A DNA stretch of 64,000 nt from Actinacidiphila rubida (GTDB lineage Bacteria > Actinomycetota > Actinomycetes > Streptomycetales > Streptomycetaceae). The DNA lies in NCBI RefSeq assembly GCF_900110255.1, contig NZ_FODD01000027.1, positions 1-64,000 on the forward strand, written 5' to 3'. Below, one piece after another: positions 33,780-41,198 of this stretch. Positions within the stretch are counted from its first letter, which is position 1, and every line of letters starts with the position of its first letter. Under the pieces are notes generated by a model that saw only the letters and a program-made list of their open reading frames with translations, searched no databases and was not told the origin of the DNA. The position numbers and the translations under genes were made by a program.

Positions 33780-35660
33780 CTACTCGTTGCGGGTGGTGTC
33801 CGGGGGGTGGGGGACGCGCAGGGCCAGCATGGCGATGTCGTCCCGCGGGTCGGGGCCGCCGACATGGTCGGCGAGCACTTCCAGCAGGGCGGGCAGCGGA
33901 GTGTGCGTGTGCTCGGCGAGGGCGCGGCCGGCTTCGTCGATGCCGTGGTCGAGGTCGGTTCCGCGGTGCTCGACCAGGCCGTCGGTGTAGAGCAGGACCA
34001 TGCTGCCCGGCGGCAGGACCTGCCGGTGTTCGGTGCGCGGCATGGTGCCCAGCCGGGGATGGACGAGGACGTCGTGCTGGTCCAGGCGGTGCACGGCACC
34101 TTCGGGCGTGACCATCAAGGGAGGGGGGTGGCCGGCGTTGGTCCAGGTCAGCTCCCAGGCCCGCTGATCAGTTCCGGGGCAGGGACGCAGGTGTGCGTGG
34201 ACGAGGGAACCGCTGGCGTCCACGCCCAGATGGGTGTTGGCGCGTTCGAAGGCGCTCACCACGCGTGCGGGTGTCTGGCCGGCCAGGTCGATGTCGGCCT
34301 GCCTGAGCATGCTGCGGGCCTGTCCCATGAGGGTGGCGGCGTGCATGTCGTGACCGGTGATGTCCCCCACCGAGATCGCCACGGTGCCGGCGGTGGCGGC
34401 GCCCTCGCCCTGACGCACCGGTGCGGGCAGCAGGTACGCGTCGTACCAGTCGCCGCCCACCAGGTCGCCCTGCGCGGCCGGCCGGTACAGCGCTGCCAGC
34501 TCCAGGCCCGGGACGACGGGGAGGTCGGTGAGCATCGCCTCCTGCATCTGCCGGGCTACTTTCACCCGGTTGTCGACGAACAGGGCCCGCTCGATGGCCC
34601 GGGCGGTGTAGCCGGCCAGGGACGCCAGCAGCGCCTGCTCCACGACGTCGATCTCGTGTGGCTGGTCCCAGCCCAGGACGAGCACACCCAAAGGGGCGAG
34701 AGCGCCCGGCAGCGGCACGCACACCGCGGTGTGAAGTCCCAACCTGCGGAAGGCGGCCAGCGCCTCGGGAGAGTAGTTCCGGGCCAGGTCCGCATCACCC
34801 TGGACGGTGACAGTCCGGTTCTCCCGCGCGGCCCGCGCCGTCGGCCATGCGTCGTCCAGCCCGTACCGCTCGTAGACGTGCTCGACGTCGATGTGCTCCG
34901 TGGTGGTCACGATCCTGCGCAGCCGGTCGCCCTCGGCCAGGACCAGCCCGATGTAGCTCGGCTTGAGGTCGCCCGTGACCAGGTCCTGCACCCCTTGACG
35001 CACCTCGACCAAACCGGTGGTGTCGGCCAGCGCGTCCGCCGCCCGCAGCAGCAACTGTGAGCGGTCCAGAGCGGTGCGATACCGTGCCGCCGTGTCGTCC
35101 GCGCGGGCCCGGGCCTCGGCCATGTCGGAGGCGACGGCCTCCCGATGGCGCGAGGCGATCCGCAGCCGCAACTCGGCGCTGCACGCCGCCGCCAGATCCT
35201 GGAGCAGGCCCAGCTCCCGGTCCGTCCAGTGCCGGCGTCGGGTGTCGATCGCACACAGCGACCCCAGCACGTGCCCGTCGCCGTCGGTCAGCGGCATCCC
35301 CGCGTAACCGACCACACCGAGATCAGGGATGGCCAGACTGTCGCAGGTGAGCGTGTCCTCCCGCGCCTCCGCCAGCACCAGCGGCCGGCCGGACGCCACG
35401 ACGTGCCGGCACAGCGAATGCGTCAGCGGAGTCTGACGCCGCTCCGCCCAGGGCTCGCCCAGGCCGACCATGCCCGGATAGACCTGCCGGGAGGACTCCA
35501 CCAGCGACACCAACGCCACCGGAACGCCCAGCACCGCGGCCACCAGGCGAGCGAACCGGTCCATCCCCGCGTCCGCCGCCGCGGACAGTCCCGTCTCCCG
35601 CAGCGCCCCGAGCCGCCCGTGTGCCCGCTCCGATTCGGGCCCATCGGCTGAACCCGCCAC
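33780..35660 (-). CDS. GAF-GAF-SpoIIE (PP2C) protein phosphatase
   Basis: 626 residues. The first GAF domain is at ~30-170, the second at ~215-360, and the PP2C/SpoIIE domain at ~395-615 with metal-site motifs 'GGDWYD', 'SVGDITGHD', 'NAGHPPP', 'LLYTDGLVE' and 'DPRDDIAML'. Such proteins dephosphorylate anti-sigma antagonists in partner-switching pathways; the GAF domains sense a small ligand. No anti-sigma gene is adjacent. The start is GTG 35660 with 'cgggag' upstream. Cytosolic. Confidence 0.9.
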   Translation of the reverse strand: MAGSADGPESERAHGRLGALRETGLSAAADAGMDRFARLVAAVLGVPVALVSLVESSRQVYPGMVGLGEPWAERRQTPLTHSLCRHVVASGRPLVLAEAREDTLTCDSLAIPDLGVVGYAGMPLTDGDGHVLGSLCAIDTRRRHWTDRELGLLQDLAAACSAELRLRIASRHREAVASDMAEARARADDTAARYRTALDRSQLLLRAADALADTTGLVEVRQGVQDLVTGDLKPSYIGLVLAEGDRLRRIVTTTEHIDVEHVYERYGLDDAWPTARAARENRTVTVQGDADLARNYSPEALAAFRRLGLHTAVCVPLPGALAPLGVLVLGWDQPHEIDVVEQALLASLAGYTARAIERALFVDNRVKVARQMQEAMLTDLPVVPGLELAALYRPAAQGDLVGGDWYDAYLLPAPVRQGEGAATAGTVAISVGDITGHDMHAATLMGQARSMLRQADIDLAGQTPARVVSAFERANTHLGVDASGSLVHAHLRPCPGTDQRAWELTWTNAGHPPPLMVTPEGAVHRLDQHDVLVHPRLGTMPRTEHRQVLPPGSMVLLYTDGLVEHRGTDLDHGIDEAGRALAEHTHTPLPALLEVLADHVGGPDPRDDIAMLALRVPHPPDTTRNE

Positions 35661-35806
35661 TGTGCGCTCCCGAAGCTGACGCCGGTGACGTCAAATACCT
35701 TGAATGTCCGGCAACGATAACGCAGGACATCGGCCACGTCGGTCGGTTCGGGCAGCGTCCGCGACCCTTCCTGTCCGGCAGTCGCTTCCGTCAGCTGAGG
35801 GTTCGT

Positions 35807-35846
35807 CGGTCAGCCGGTCAGCCGGTCAGCCGGTCAGCCGGTGAGC
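35807..35846. repeat. 8-bp tandem repeat, five copies
   Basis: CGGTCAGC occurs four times and CGGTGAGC once, at 35807-35846, between the SpoIIE gene and the F420-reductase terminator. Read on the minus strand each unit contains TGA, so all three frames are stopped. One base differs from the 22653 repeat after rotation and reverse-complementing. The remainder of 35661-35960 has no gene apart from the terminator. Confidence 0.75.
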
Positions 35847-35907
35847 CGCGCCGACGCGAGGCCGAGCGTGGCGTGTGCTCAGGAGGCGTTGGCCGGAAGA
35901 GCGGAGG

Positions 35908-35951
35908 GTCACCCGGCCGCCGCTGTTCGGCGGCTGCGGCGGCCGGGTGAC
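35908..35951 (-). terminator. Hairpin terminator after the F420-dependent reductase gene
   Basis: Perfect 16-bp stem (GTCACCCGGCCGCCGC, 35908-35923, and its complement 35936-35951) with a 12-base loop, ten bases past the stop of the 35961 gene. Confidence 0.75.
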
Positions 35952-35960
35952 GGGCCTCGG

Positions 35961-36644
35961 TCAGCGGGTTGCCGCCGCCAGGAGCGTGGTGATCTCCGCG
36001 GCGGACGCCGGGCCGGCGGGCTGGTCGAAGATCGGCTGGGTGGGGTCCTGTGCGTACGGCGGGCCGTAGACGGGGGTGCCCGGCTGGAAGCGCCAGCCCT
36101 CGGCGAGCGGGCCTGCGTCCACCGCGTCGTAGCCGAGGATGTCGAGGAGTTCGGTGGCCTTGCGCTTGGCGTCCTGGTCGTCGCCGGCGATCGGGAGGGC
36201 GGTGCGGTCGGCGGCGCCGGCGGGACGGGGCAGGGCCGCGAGGTGCTTGAAGAAGATGTTGTTGAACACCTTCACCACGTGCGCTCCGGCCAGGTGGCCC
36301 TGGAGCAGTTCGCTGTCCGTCTTCTCCTTGGAGTCGAGCTCGGCGATCTGCCCGTCGCGGGCGGGGTAGTAGTTGCCGGTGTCGAGGACGGTCTTGCCGA
36401 CCAGTGGCTCGACCGGAACCTGGTGGTACGCCTTCACCGGGATCGTCACGACCACCCAGTCGCCTGCGGCCGCCGCCTCCGCCGGCGAGGCCGCACGGGC
36501 CCGGGGCCCGAGCTCTGCGACGAGGTCGGCCAGCGTCTCCGGTCCGCGCGAGTTGCTGAGCACCACGTCCAGGCCCGCGTCGACCGCGAGCCGGGCCAGG
36601 GTGCCGCCGATGGATCCACTGCCGATGAGTCCAAGAGTTGCCAT
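35961..36644 (-). CDS. F420-dependent NADP oxidoreductase-like protein (NAD(P)-binding)
   Basis: 227 residues. The N-terminal Rossmann motif is 'MATLGLIGSGSIGGTLARLA' followed by 'VLSNSRGPETLADLVAELG'. The body includes 'VVVTIPVKAYHQVPVEPLVG', 'TVLDTGNYYPARDGQIAELD' and 'GAHVVKVFNNIFFKHLA', the pattern of the F420H2:NADP oxidoreductase (Fno) family. The start ATG 36644 has weak upstream complementarity. The gene is terminated at 35908-35951. It lies downstream of an FMN-type flavoprotein but behind a terminator, so it is probably separately transcribed. Confidence 0.85.
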   Translation of the reverse strand: MATLGLIGSGSIGGTLARLAVDAGLDVVLSNSRGPETLADLVAELGPRARAASPAEAAAAGDWVVVTIPVKAYHQVPVEPLVGKTVLDTGNYYPARDGQIAELDSKEKTDSELLQGHLAGAHVVKVFNNIFFKHLAALPRPAGAADRTALPIAGDDQDAKRKATELLDILGYDAVDAGPLAEGWRFQPGTPVYGPPYAQDPTQPIFDQPAGPASAAEITTLLAAATR

Positions 36645-36688
36645 GCTGGTCGCAACTTCGCCGACCTGCGATCTGTTCCGCGGTGCCG

Positions 36689-36719
36689 CCGTCCGGGTGA
36701 TCCCGAGTCGCCCGGACGG
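36689..36719 (-). terminator. Hairpin terminator after the flavoprotein gene
   Basis: CCGTCCGGG (36689-36697) and CCCGGACGG (36711-36719), a 9-bp stem with a 13-base loop, about 150 bases past the stop of the 36865 gene and upstream of the reductase start at 36644. Confidence 0.45.
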
Positions 36720-36864
36720 GGAGGGGACCCGGCCGCTGCCGGGCGGGCGTCGTGAACCGCGGGGCCGGCTCGGCGACGAGCCCGGCGCCCCGGTCCGGGG
36801 TGCGGCGACGCGGCGCCGGCGCACCCGGTACCAGGGGTTCAACGGCCCGTGGCGAAGGGGACCG

Positions 36865-37602
36865 TCAGCGGTGCTCGGGGTTCTCGGCGTCCCGGTGACA
36901 GCCGGCGTCCCACGTCGTGCGCTGATTGCCGTAGGCCGGGATTCCGCCGGCGTCCTTGAGCATGCGGGCCAGGTGGAGGAGGTTCCAGGTCATGAAGGTG
37001 GTGTTGCGGTTGGTGAATTCGTTGTCGGGGCCGCCCGAGTCGGGGTCGAGGTAAGAGGGTCCCGGACCGGCCGCACCGATCCATCCGGCGTCGGCCTGCG
37101 GCGGGATGACGTATCCGAGGTGCTGGAGGCTGTACAGGACGTTCATGGCGCAGTGCTTGATGCCGTCCTCGTTGCCGGTGATCAGGCAGCCGCCGACCCG
37201 CCCGTAGTAGGCGTACTGGCCGGCGTCGTTCAGGAGACTGGAACAGGCGTAGAGGCGTTCGATCACGCGTTTGGTGACCGAGCCGTTGTCGCCGAGCCAG
37301 ATGGGGCCGGCCACGACCAGGATGTCCGCCGCCATGACCTGCTCGAACAGCGCGGGCCAGGCGTCGCTGGGCCAGCCGTGTTCGGTCATGTCCGGCCAGA
37401 CACCGGTGGCGATGTCCAGGTCGACGGCCCGGACGACGTCGACGGTGACGCCCTGTTCGCGCATGATGCCGGCGCTGCGGTCGATCAGGCCCTGGGTGTG
37501 GCTGCGCTCGGGCCCCCTCTTGAGCGTGCAGTTGAAGTACAGAGCTCGCAGGTCGCTGTAGCGGGCCGGTGGGGCGTCGGAGCCGGCGGGCGTGGTCGAC
37601 AC
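36865..37602 (-). CDS. NADPH-dependent FMN reductase / flavodoxin-fold protein
   Basis: 245 residues. The flavodoxin-like fold starts 'LRALYFNCTLKRGPERSHTQ' (phosphate-binding loop), followed by 'ADILVVAGPIWLGDNGSVTK' and 'GGCLITGNEDGIKHCAMNVL', typical of iron-sulfur-flavoprotein/NQO-like FMN reductases. The start is GTG 37602 with AGGGAG 6-11 bases ahead. Cytosolic redox enzyme; the electron acceptor is unknown. It is divergent from the methyltransferase at 37958. Confidence 0.85.
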   Translation of the reverse strand: MSTTPAGSDAPPARYSDLRALYFNCTLKRGPERSHTQGLIDRSAGIMREQGVTVDVVRAVDLDIATGVWPDMTEHGWPSDAWPALFEQVMAADILVVAGPIWLGDNGSVTKRVIERLYACSSLLNDAGQYAYYGRVGGCLITGNEDGIKHCAMNVLYSLQHLGYVIPPQADAGWIGAAGPGPSYLDPDSGGPDNEFTNRNTTFMTWNLLHLARMLKDAGGIPAYGNQRTTWDAGCHRDAENPEHR

Positions 37603-37957
37603 GGGATCTCCCTTGAAGAGTCGGAGCGCGGACGGACCTCCGGTCATCCTGGGTGACGGGCGCGCGCCGTCCGCCTCGGTCACGCGGCGCGAAGTCCGAC
37701 ATTCACCCGGGTGGCCGCGTGCGGCGCCGCCCAGCTCGCGCCAATGTGCCGGGCCTGTCGAACGGTGCTGCGGCGGGCCGTGGTTGGGCGTCCCCCAGCT
37801 CGGCTGCGAGACCGTCGCCAGGTTGTCGGCGGGAGCGGCCCGACATGGTCCGCCACCCGAACTGCGACGGAGCAGGCGTGCCGGCCGCCCCGGAGCGAGC
37901 GCCCAGTAGCGAAATGGGTGTGCGGACCCATCTGTCGCTCTGCCAGGATGACCGGCC
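37603..37957. other. Divergent intergenic region with a palindrome
   Basis: 355 bases between the flavoprotein and methyltransferase genes. No gene is visible. It contains ATGGGT-GTGCGG-ACCCAT (37914-37931), an inverted repeat 27 bases before ATG 37958 that could be an operator or hairpin. Loose GCGA/TCGC arms extend it. Confidence 0.4.
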
Positions 37958-38731
37958 ATGACCGCAGCGCGAGCTGTCGCCCTCTTCGACCGGGTGGCGT
38001 CGGTATATGACGAGGTACTGCCGTTCTTCACCGGGTTCGGCCAACAGCACATGGAGTGGCTTGCTCCGGTGCGTGGGACCCGTGTCCTCGACCTGGGCGC
38101 CGGGCGCGGCGCCCTGACCGCCGCCGCGCTCGCCCGCGGCTGCCAGGTGACAGCGGTGGACTGCGCCCCTGGCATGATCGAGCGGATCTCGACCCAGCAC
38201 CCGCGGGTTCACGAAGCGCGCGTGATGGACGCTCACCAACTGGACTTCCCCGACGGCTCCTTCGACCTGGTCTGTGCGGGATTCGTCGTCCACCTGCTCG
38301 ATGATCCGGCTGCGGCAGCCCAGCAGATCCGTCGAGTCCTCACTCCCGGTGGGGTGTTCTCCTTCTCCGTCCCCGGCGGGGTCGAGGACGCGCGTGAGTG
38401 GGAGTTCTACGGTGCCCTCTTCTGCGAGTTCCAGCCCCTGATACCCGTCGGCGAAGGACGGCTCAGTCGGCCCTTGGACGGGGAGCAGTTCCTCGCCACG
38501 GCGGGGTTCACCAGCGTCAGTGAGAGCGCCATCGAGCAGCGTCTTCCCGTCCGCGATGCCGACACGTTCTGGAACTGGGGGCTCTCGCACGGCTCCCGCG
38601 CCTTCATCGACGCCCTTCCGGCGGATGCCCGGACCGAGTTCGAAGCCCGAGTACGAGCAGAGCTGTCGACCATGGACCCGATCGTGTTCGCCGCCGGCGC
38701 CCACCTCTGGCGCGGCACCTCACCAGCTTGA
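37958..38731 (+). CDS. Class I SAM-dependent methyltransferase
   Basis: 257 residues. Motif I 'GTRVLDLGAGRGALTAAALA' binds SAM; motif II 'AVDCAPGMIE' and 'DFPDGSFDLVCAGFVVHLLD' with 'RVLTPGGVFSFSVPG' place it in the Methyltransf_11 (UbiE/Gcd14-like) superfamily. ATG 37958 is preceded by 'ccaggatgaccggcc' with weak complementarity. The acceptor is unknown. It is monocistronic, with a palindrome upstream. Confidence 0.88.
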   Translation: MTAARAVALFDRVASVYDEVLPFFTGFGQQHMEWLAPVRGTRVLDLGAGRGALTAAALARGCQVTAVDCAPGMIERISTQHPRVHEARVMDAHQLDFPDGSFDLVCAGFVVHLLDDPAAAAQQIRRVLTPGGVFSFSVPGGVEDAREWEFYGALFCEFQPLIPVGEGRLSRPLDGEQFLATAGFTSVSESAIEQRLPVRDADTFWNWGLSHGSRAFIDALPADARTEFEARVRAELSTMDPIVFAAGAHLWRGTSPA

Positions 38732-38830
38732 CCTCGCGCTGACGCCACCGAGCAGCGGGCCGCCGGCTGCCCCGTGGTCCACCGCACCCTTCCGGTGCGG
38801 CGCGGTTTGCCGGCAGGCCACGGCGGTGCC

Positions 38831-38889
38831 GCTGCTTAGGAAGCTTAGGAAGCTTAGGAAGCTCAGGGAACTCGGGGAGCTCAATGGGC
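38831..38889. repeat. 9-bp tandem repeat next to the peptidase E stop
   Basis: The unit GAAGCTTAG occurs twice perfectly (38840-38857), with a preceding part-copy and three degenerate copies (GAAGCTCAG, GGAACTCGG, GGAGCTCAA). It ends one base before the stop codon of the 38890 gene. Similar 9-bp repeats are at 50073-50126 and 62489-62515. Confidence 0.8.
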
Positions 38890-39555
38890 TCAGGGCGCGA
38901 AGTGCTTCCAGTGCCCCTCGGAGACGACCTCGACGGCGCCGTCGACGACCGTGAGCGCGGTCTGGTCGTCGATCGCGTAGGCGGGTGCCGACAGTCTCGC
39001 GGCCCACTTCTCCGCATCGGCCATGGTGTTCGCTGGCAGGGCCTCGTGGTCCAGGTGCGGGAACATCGAGAAGTCGACCACGCCGAGCGTGGCGTCGCCG
39101 CCCGTGGACGGCCGCCACTCCACGAACTCCTCGCCGACGCGGGGGCCCAGCACCATGCTTCCGGCGCTCACCCCGACGTAGACGGTGTCGTCGAGGGAGG
39201 GGAACAGGTCCGCGAGGCCGGACTGCCGCATCCAGTACGCCAGATACAGGGGGTCGCCGCCGCCGACGAGCAGGGCGTCCGCGGCCCGGACGTGGGAAAC
39301 CCACAGCTCCGGGTCCACGCTGGGGAGCGCGGTGAGCTCCAGCACCCCCATCGACTTCCAGCCCAGTTCCGTCAGGGGCGTGCTGGCCCGTCCGCTGATC
39401 TGCCGCCAGGCCGCCGCGGGCCCACCCGGCATGGCGTGGGTCGCGGTGGGCACGCACAGGGCGTCGGCCTCGGCGAGGGGCTTGCCGAGCAGGTCCACGA
39501 GGGCGTCGTGGAGGGTGGCGTTCTTGATGCCGGCGGAGGTGAGGAGGAGCCTCAT
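38890..39555 (-). CDS. Peptidase E-like (S51) / type 1 glutamine-amidotransferase-fold protein
   Basis: 221 residues, the normal family size. 'ADALLVGGGDPLYLAYWMR' and nucleophile elbow 'VYVGVSAGSMVLG' with Ser130 fit the S51 dipeptidase E / cyanophycinase-like fold. His and Glu/Asp partners are in 'DFSMFPHLDHEALP'. ATG 39555 has 'gcaggcacg' upstream. Cytosolic. The 9-bp repeat follows its stop. 39556-39718 upstream shows no gene. Confidence 0.85.
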   Translation of the reverse strand: MRLLLTSAGIKNATLHDALVDLLGKPLAEADALCVPTATHAMPGGPAAAWRQISGRASTPLTELGWKSMGVLELTALPSVDPELWVSHVRAADALLVGGGDPLYLAYWMRQSGLADLFPSLDDTVYVGVSAGSMVLGPRVGEEFVEWRPSTGGDATLGVVDFSMFPHLDHEALPANTMADAEKWAARLSAPAYAIDDQTALTVVDGAVEVVSEGHWKHFAP

Positions 39556-39718
39556 CGTGCCTGCCTTTCGTCGGTGTCCTGCCCGGCGCGGCGCGCCGCG
39601 TCCTCGCCTCGAAAACCGAACACCATTGCGAACGCCCCGTCAAGGTCCGATGCGCCTCGCCGAGACCGGGCCGACGACCGGACGCACGTGAGCGGCCCGC
39701 TCGCATCACGGTACGACC

Positions 39719-40582
39719 TCAGTGGTCCAGCGCGGCCACGAGTGCCTCGGACAGGGTCACGGGAGGGCGGCCGATCAGGCGGTGCAAGTGGCCGGAGTCG
39801 GTGTACATCTCGCCGCGGTTCATGCCGAGGTCGGCGTCGGCGAGGACCTCCGCCAGCTCGGCGGGTAGGCCCGCGGCGGCCAGTACCTGGGCGAAGTCGG
39901 TCACCGGGAGGTCGGCGTAGGTGACCTGCCGTCCGGCCGCGGCGGAGATCGCGGCGGCGAGCTCGGTGAGGGTGAAGGACGCGTCGCCGCCGAGCTCGTA
40001 CACGGCGCCGGTGTGGCCTTCGGTGGTGAGGACGACCGCCGCGGCCTCGGCGTAGTCGGCGCGGGACGCGGCGCTGATCCGGCCCTCGCCCGCGGCGCCG
40101 ACGACCGCGCCGTTCCGCAGGATCTGCGGCAGCTGGCTGGTGTAGTTCTCCAGGTACCAGCCGTTGCGCAGGAGCACGCTGGGGATTCCGCGGTCCCGCA
40201 GATACTCCTCGGTCTCGCCGTGCGTGGCGCCGATGACGGTGGTGGCCGTGTCCGCGTGCGTCGTGCTCGTGTACGCCACGAGCGACACGCCCGCGGACGC
40301 CGCGGCGTCGATGACGCGGCGGTGGTGGGCGACCCGCTCGCCCACGGGGACCGAGGCGGAGATCAGCAGCAGCCGGTCCGCCCCCCTGAACGCCTCGGCC
40401 AGGCTGCCGGTATCCGCGAAGTCGACGCGGCGTACCGTGACGCCTCGGTCGGCCAGGTCCTTGACCCTGGCGATGTCGCGGCCGGTCGCGATGATGTCCG
40501 CGGCCGGGATCCCGCGCCGCAGCAGTGCCTCGACGGTGAGTCTGCCCAACTGGCCGGTGGCTCCGGTGACGACGATCGGCAT
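39719..40582 (-). CDS. NAD(P)H-binding SDR, NmrA/quinone-oxidoreductase-2 type (QorB/YtfG-like)
   Basis: 287 residues. 'MPIVVTGATGQLGRLTVEAL' is the nucleotide motif and 'PAADIIATGRDIARVKDLAD' follows, the layout of QOR2 (YtfG, 286 residues in E. coli). 'LRNGWYLENYTSQLP' is also characteristic. The start ATG 40582 follows 'ggaaggaacgaccatc'. It is divergent from an HxlR regulator across a palindromic operator, matching the ytfG-ytfH pairing in E. coli. It likely reduces quinones or other electrophiles. Confidence 0.88.
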   Translation of the reverse strand: MPIVVTGATGQLGRLTVEALLRRGIPAADIIATGRDIARVKDLADRGVTVRRVDFADTGSLAEAFRGADRLLLISASVPVGERVAHHRRVIDAAASAGVSLVAYTSTTHADTATTVIGATHGETEEYLRDRGIPSVLLRNGWYLENYTSQLPQILRNGAVVGAAGEGRISAASRADYAEAAAVVLTTEGHTGAVYELGGDASFTLTELAAAISAAAGRQVTYADLPVTDFAQVLAAAGLPAELAEVLADADLGMNRGEMYTDSGHLHRLIGRPPVTLSEALVAALDH

Positions 40583-40692
40583 GATGGTCGTTCCTTCCTT
40601 CCGCGCGTGCCTCGCACGCCTGCCACGGTCCGTCCGCGGCGGGATGGAAAACAGAATGACCTGCACACTCTCTCTTGGGGAGTAGCCACTTC

Positions 40693-40722
40693 TTGGTAGG
40701 GTACTTACCCCACCGATAGCAT
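40693..40722 (+). promoter_or_regulatory. Promoter and operator of the HxlR/SDR pair
   Basis: TTGGTA (40693-40698), 18-base spacer, TAGCAT (40717-40722) could drive the HxlR gene. A palindrome GGGTA-CT-TACCC (40699-40710), extended by GGT/ACC arms to 40695-40714, sits exactly between -35 and -10. A bound dimer would therefore block RNA polymerase. Confidence 0.65.
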
Positions 40723-40735
40723 CGAGGTGAGCCGT

Positions 40736-41128
40736 GTGGCTGCTGTCGAGAACGTGACGGGGCCCATGCCGTCATTCGATCCGTACGAGCGCGGCTGCCC
40801 GTCGCGGGACCTGCTCGACCAGATCGGCAGCAAGTGGGCGGTCCTCGTGCTGGGCGAACTCGGCCGGAACGGGACGTCCCGGTTCGGCCGGCTCCGGCAG
40901 GCGCTGGCGGGTGTGAGCGAGAAGATGCTCACCCAGACGTTGCGCACCCTTGAACGCGACGGGCTGGTCAGCCGGACCGTCTACCCAGAGGTGCCGCCGC
41001 ACGTGGAGTACGAGCTGACCGCGCTCGGCCAGACGCTGCGGGAACCGCTGAAGGCGCTCACCGAGTGGTCCGTGCTGCACGTCGAGGACGTCATCACCGC
41101 CCGCGCCGCGTACGACGACCGCAACTGA
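40736..41128 (+). CDS. HxlR-family transcriptional regulator
   Basis: 130 residues. The HxlR core has 'GCPSRDLLDQIGSKWAVLVL' (with the redox-candidate Cys near the start), 'FGRLRQALAGVSEKMLTQTL' and wing 'GLVSRTVYPEVPPHVEYELT'. GTG 40736 is preferred because gagg lies eight bases ahead; GTG 40727 in frame is an alternative. The Cys before the first helix is typical of redox-sensing HxlR proteins such as QorR and YodB. It likely represses itself and the divergent SDR. Confidence 0.88.
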   Translation: MAAVENVTGPMPSFDPYERGCPSRDLLDQIGSKWAVLVLGELGRNGTSRFGRLRQALAGVSEKMLTQTLRTLERDGLVSRTVYPEVPPHVEYELTALGQTLREPLKALTEWSVLHVEDVITARAAYDDRN

Positions 41129-41198
41129 GCGCACCGGGTGATCGGCGGCCTGCGGTCCGGTCATGGACGGCCGCCCCGACGAGACCGGGGCCGCTGGG

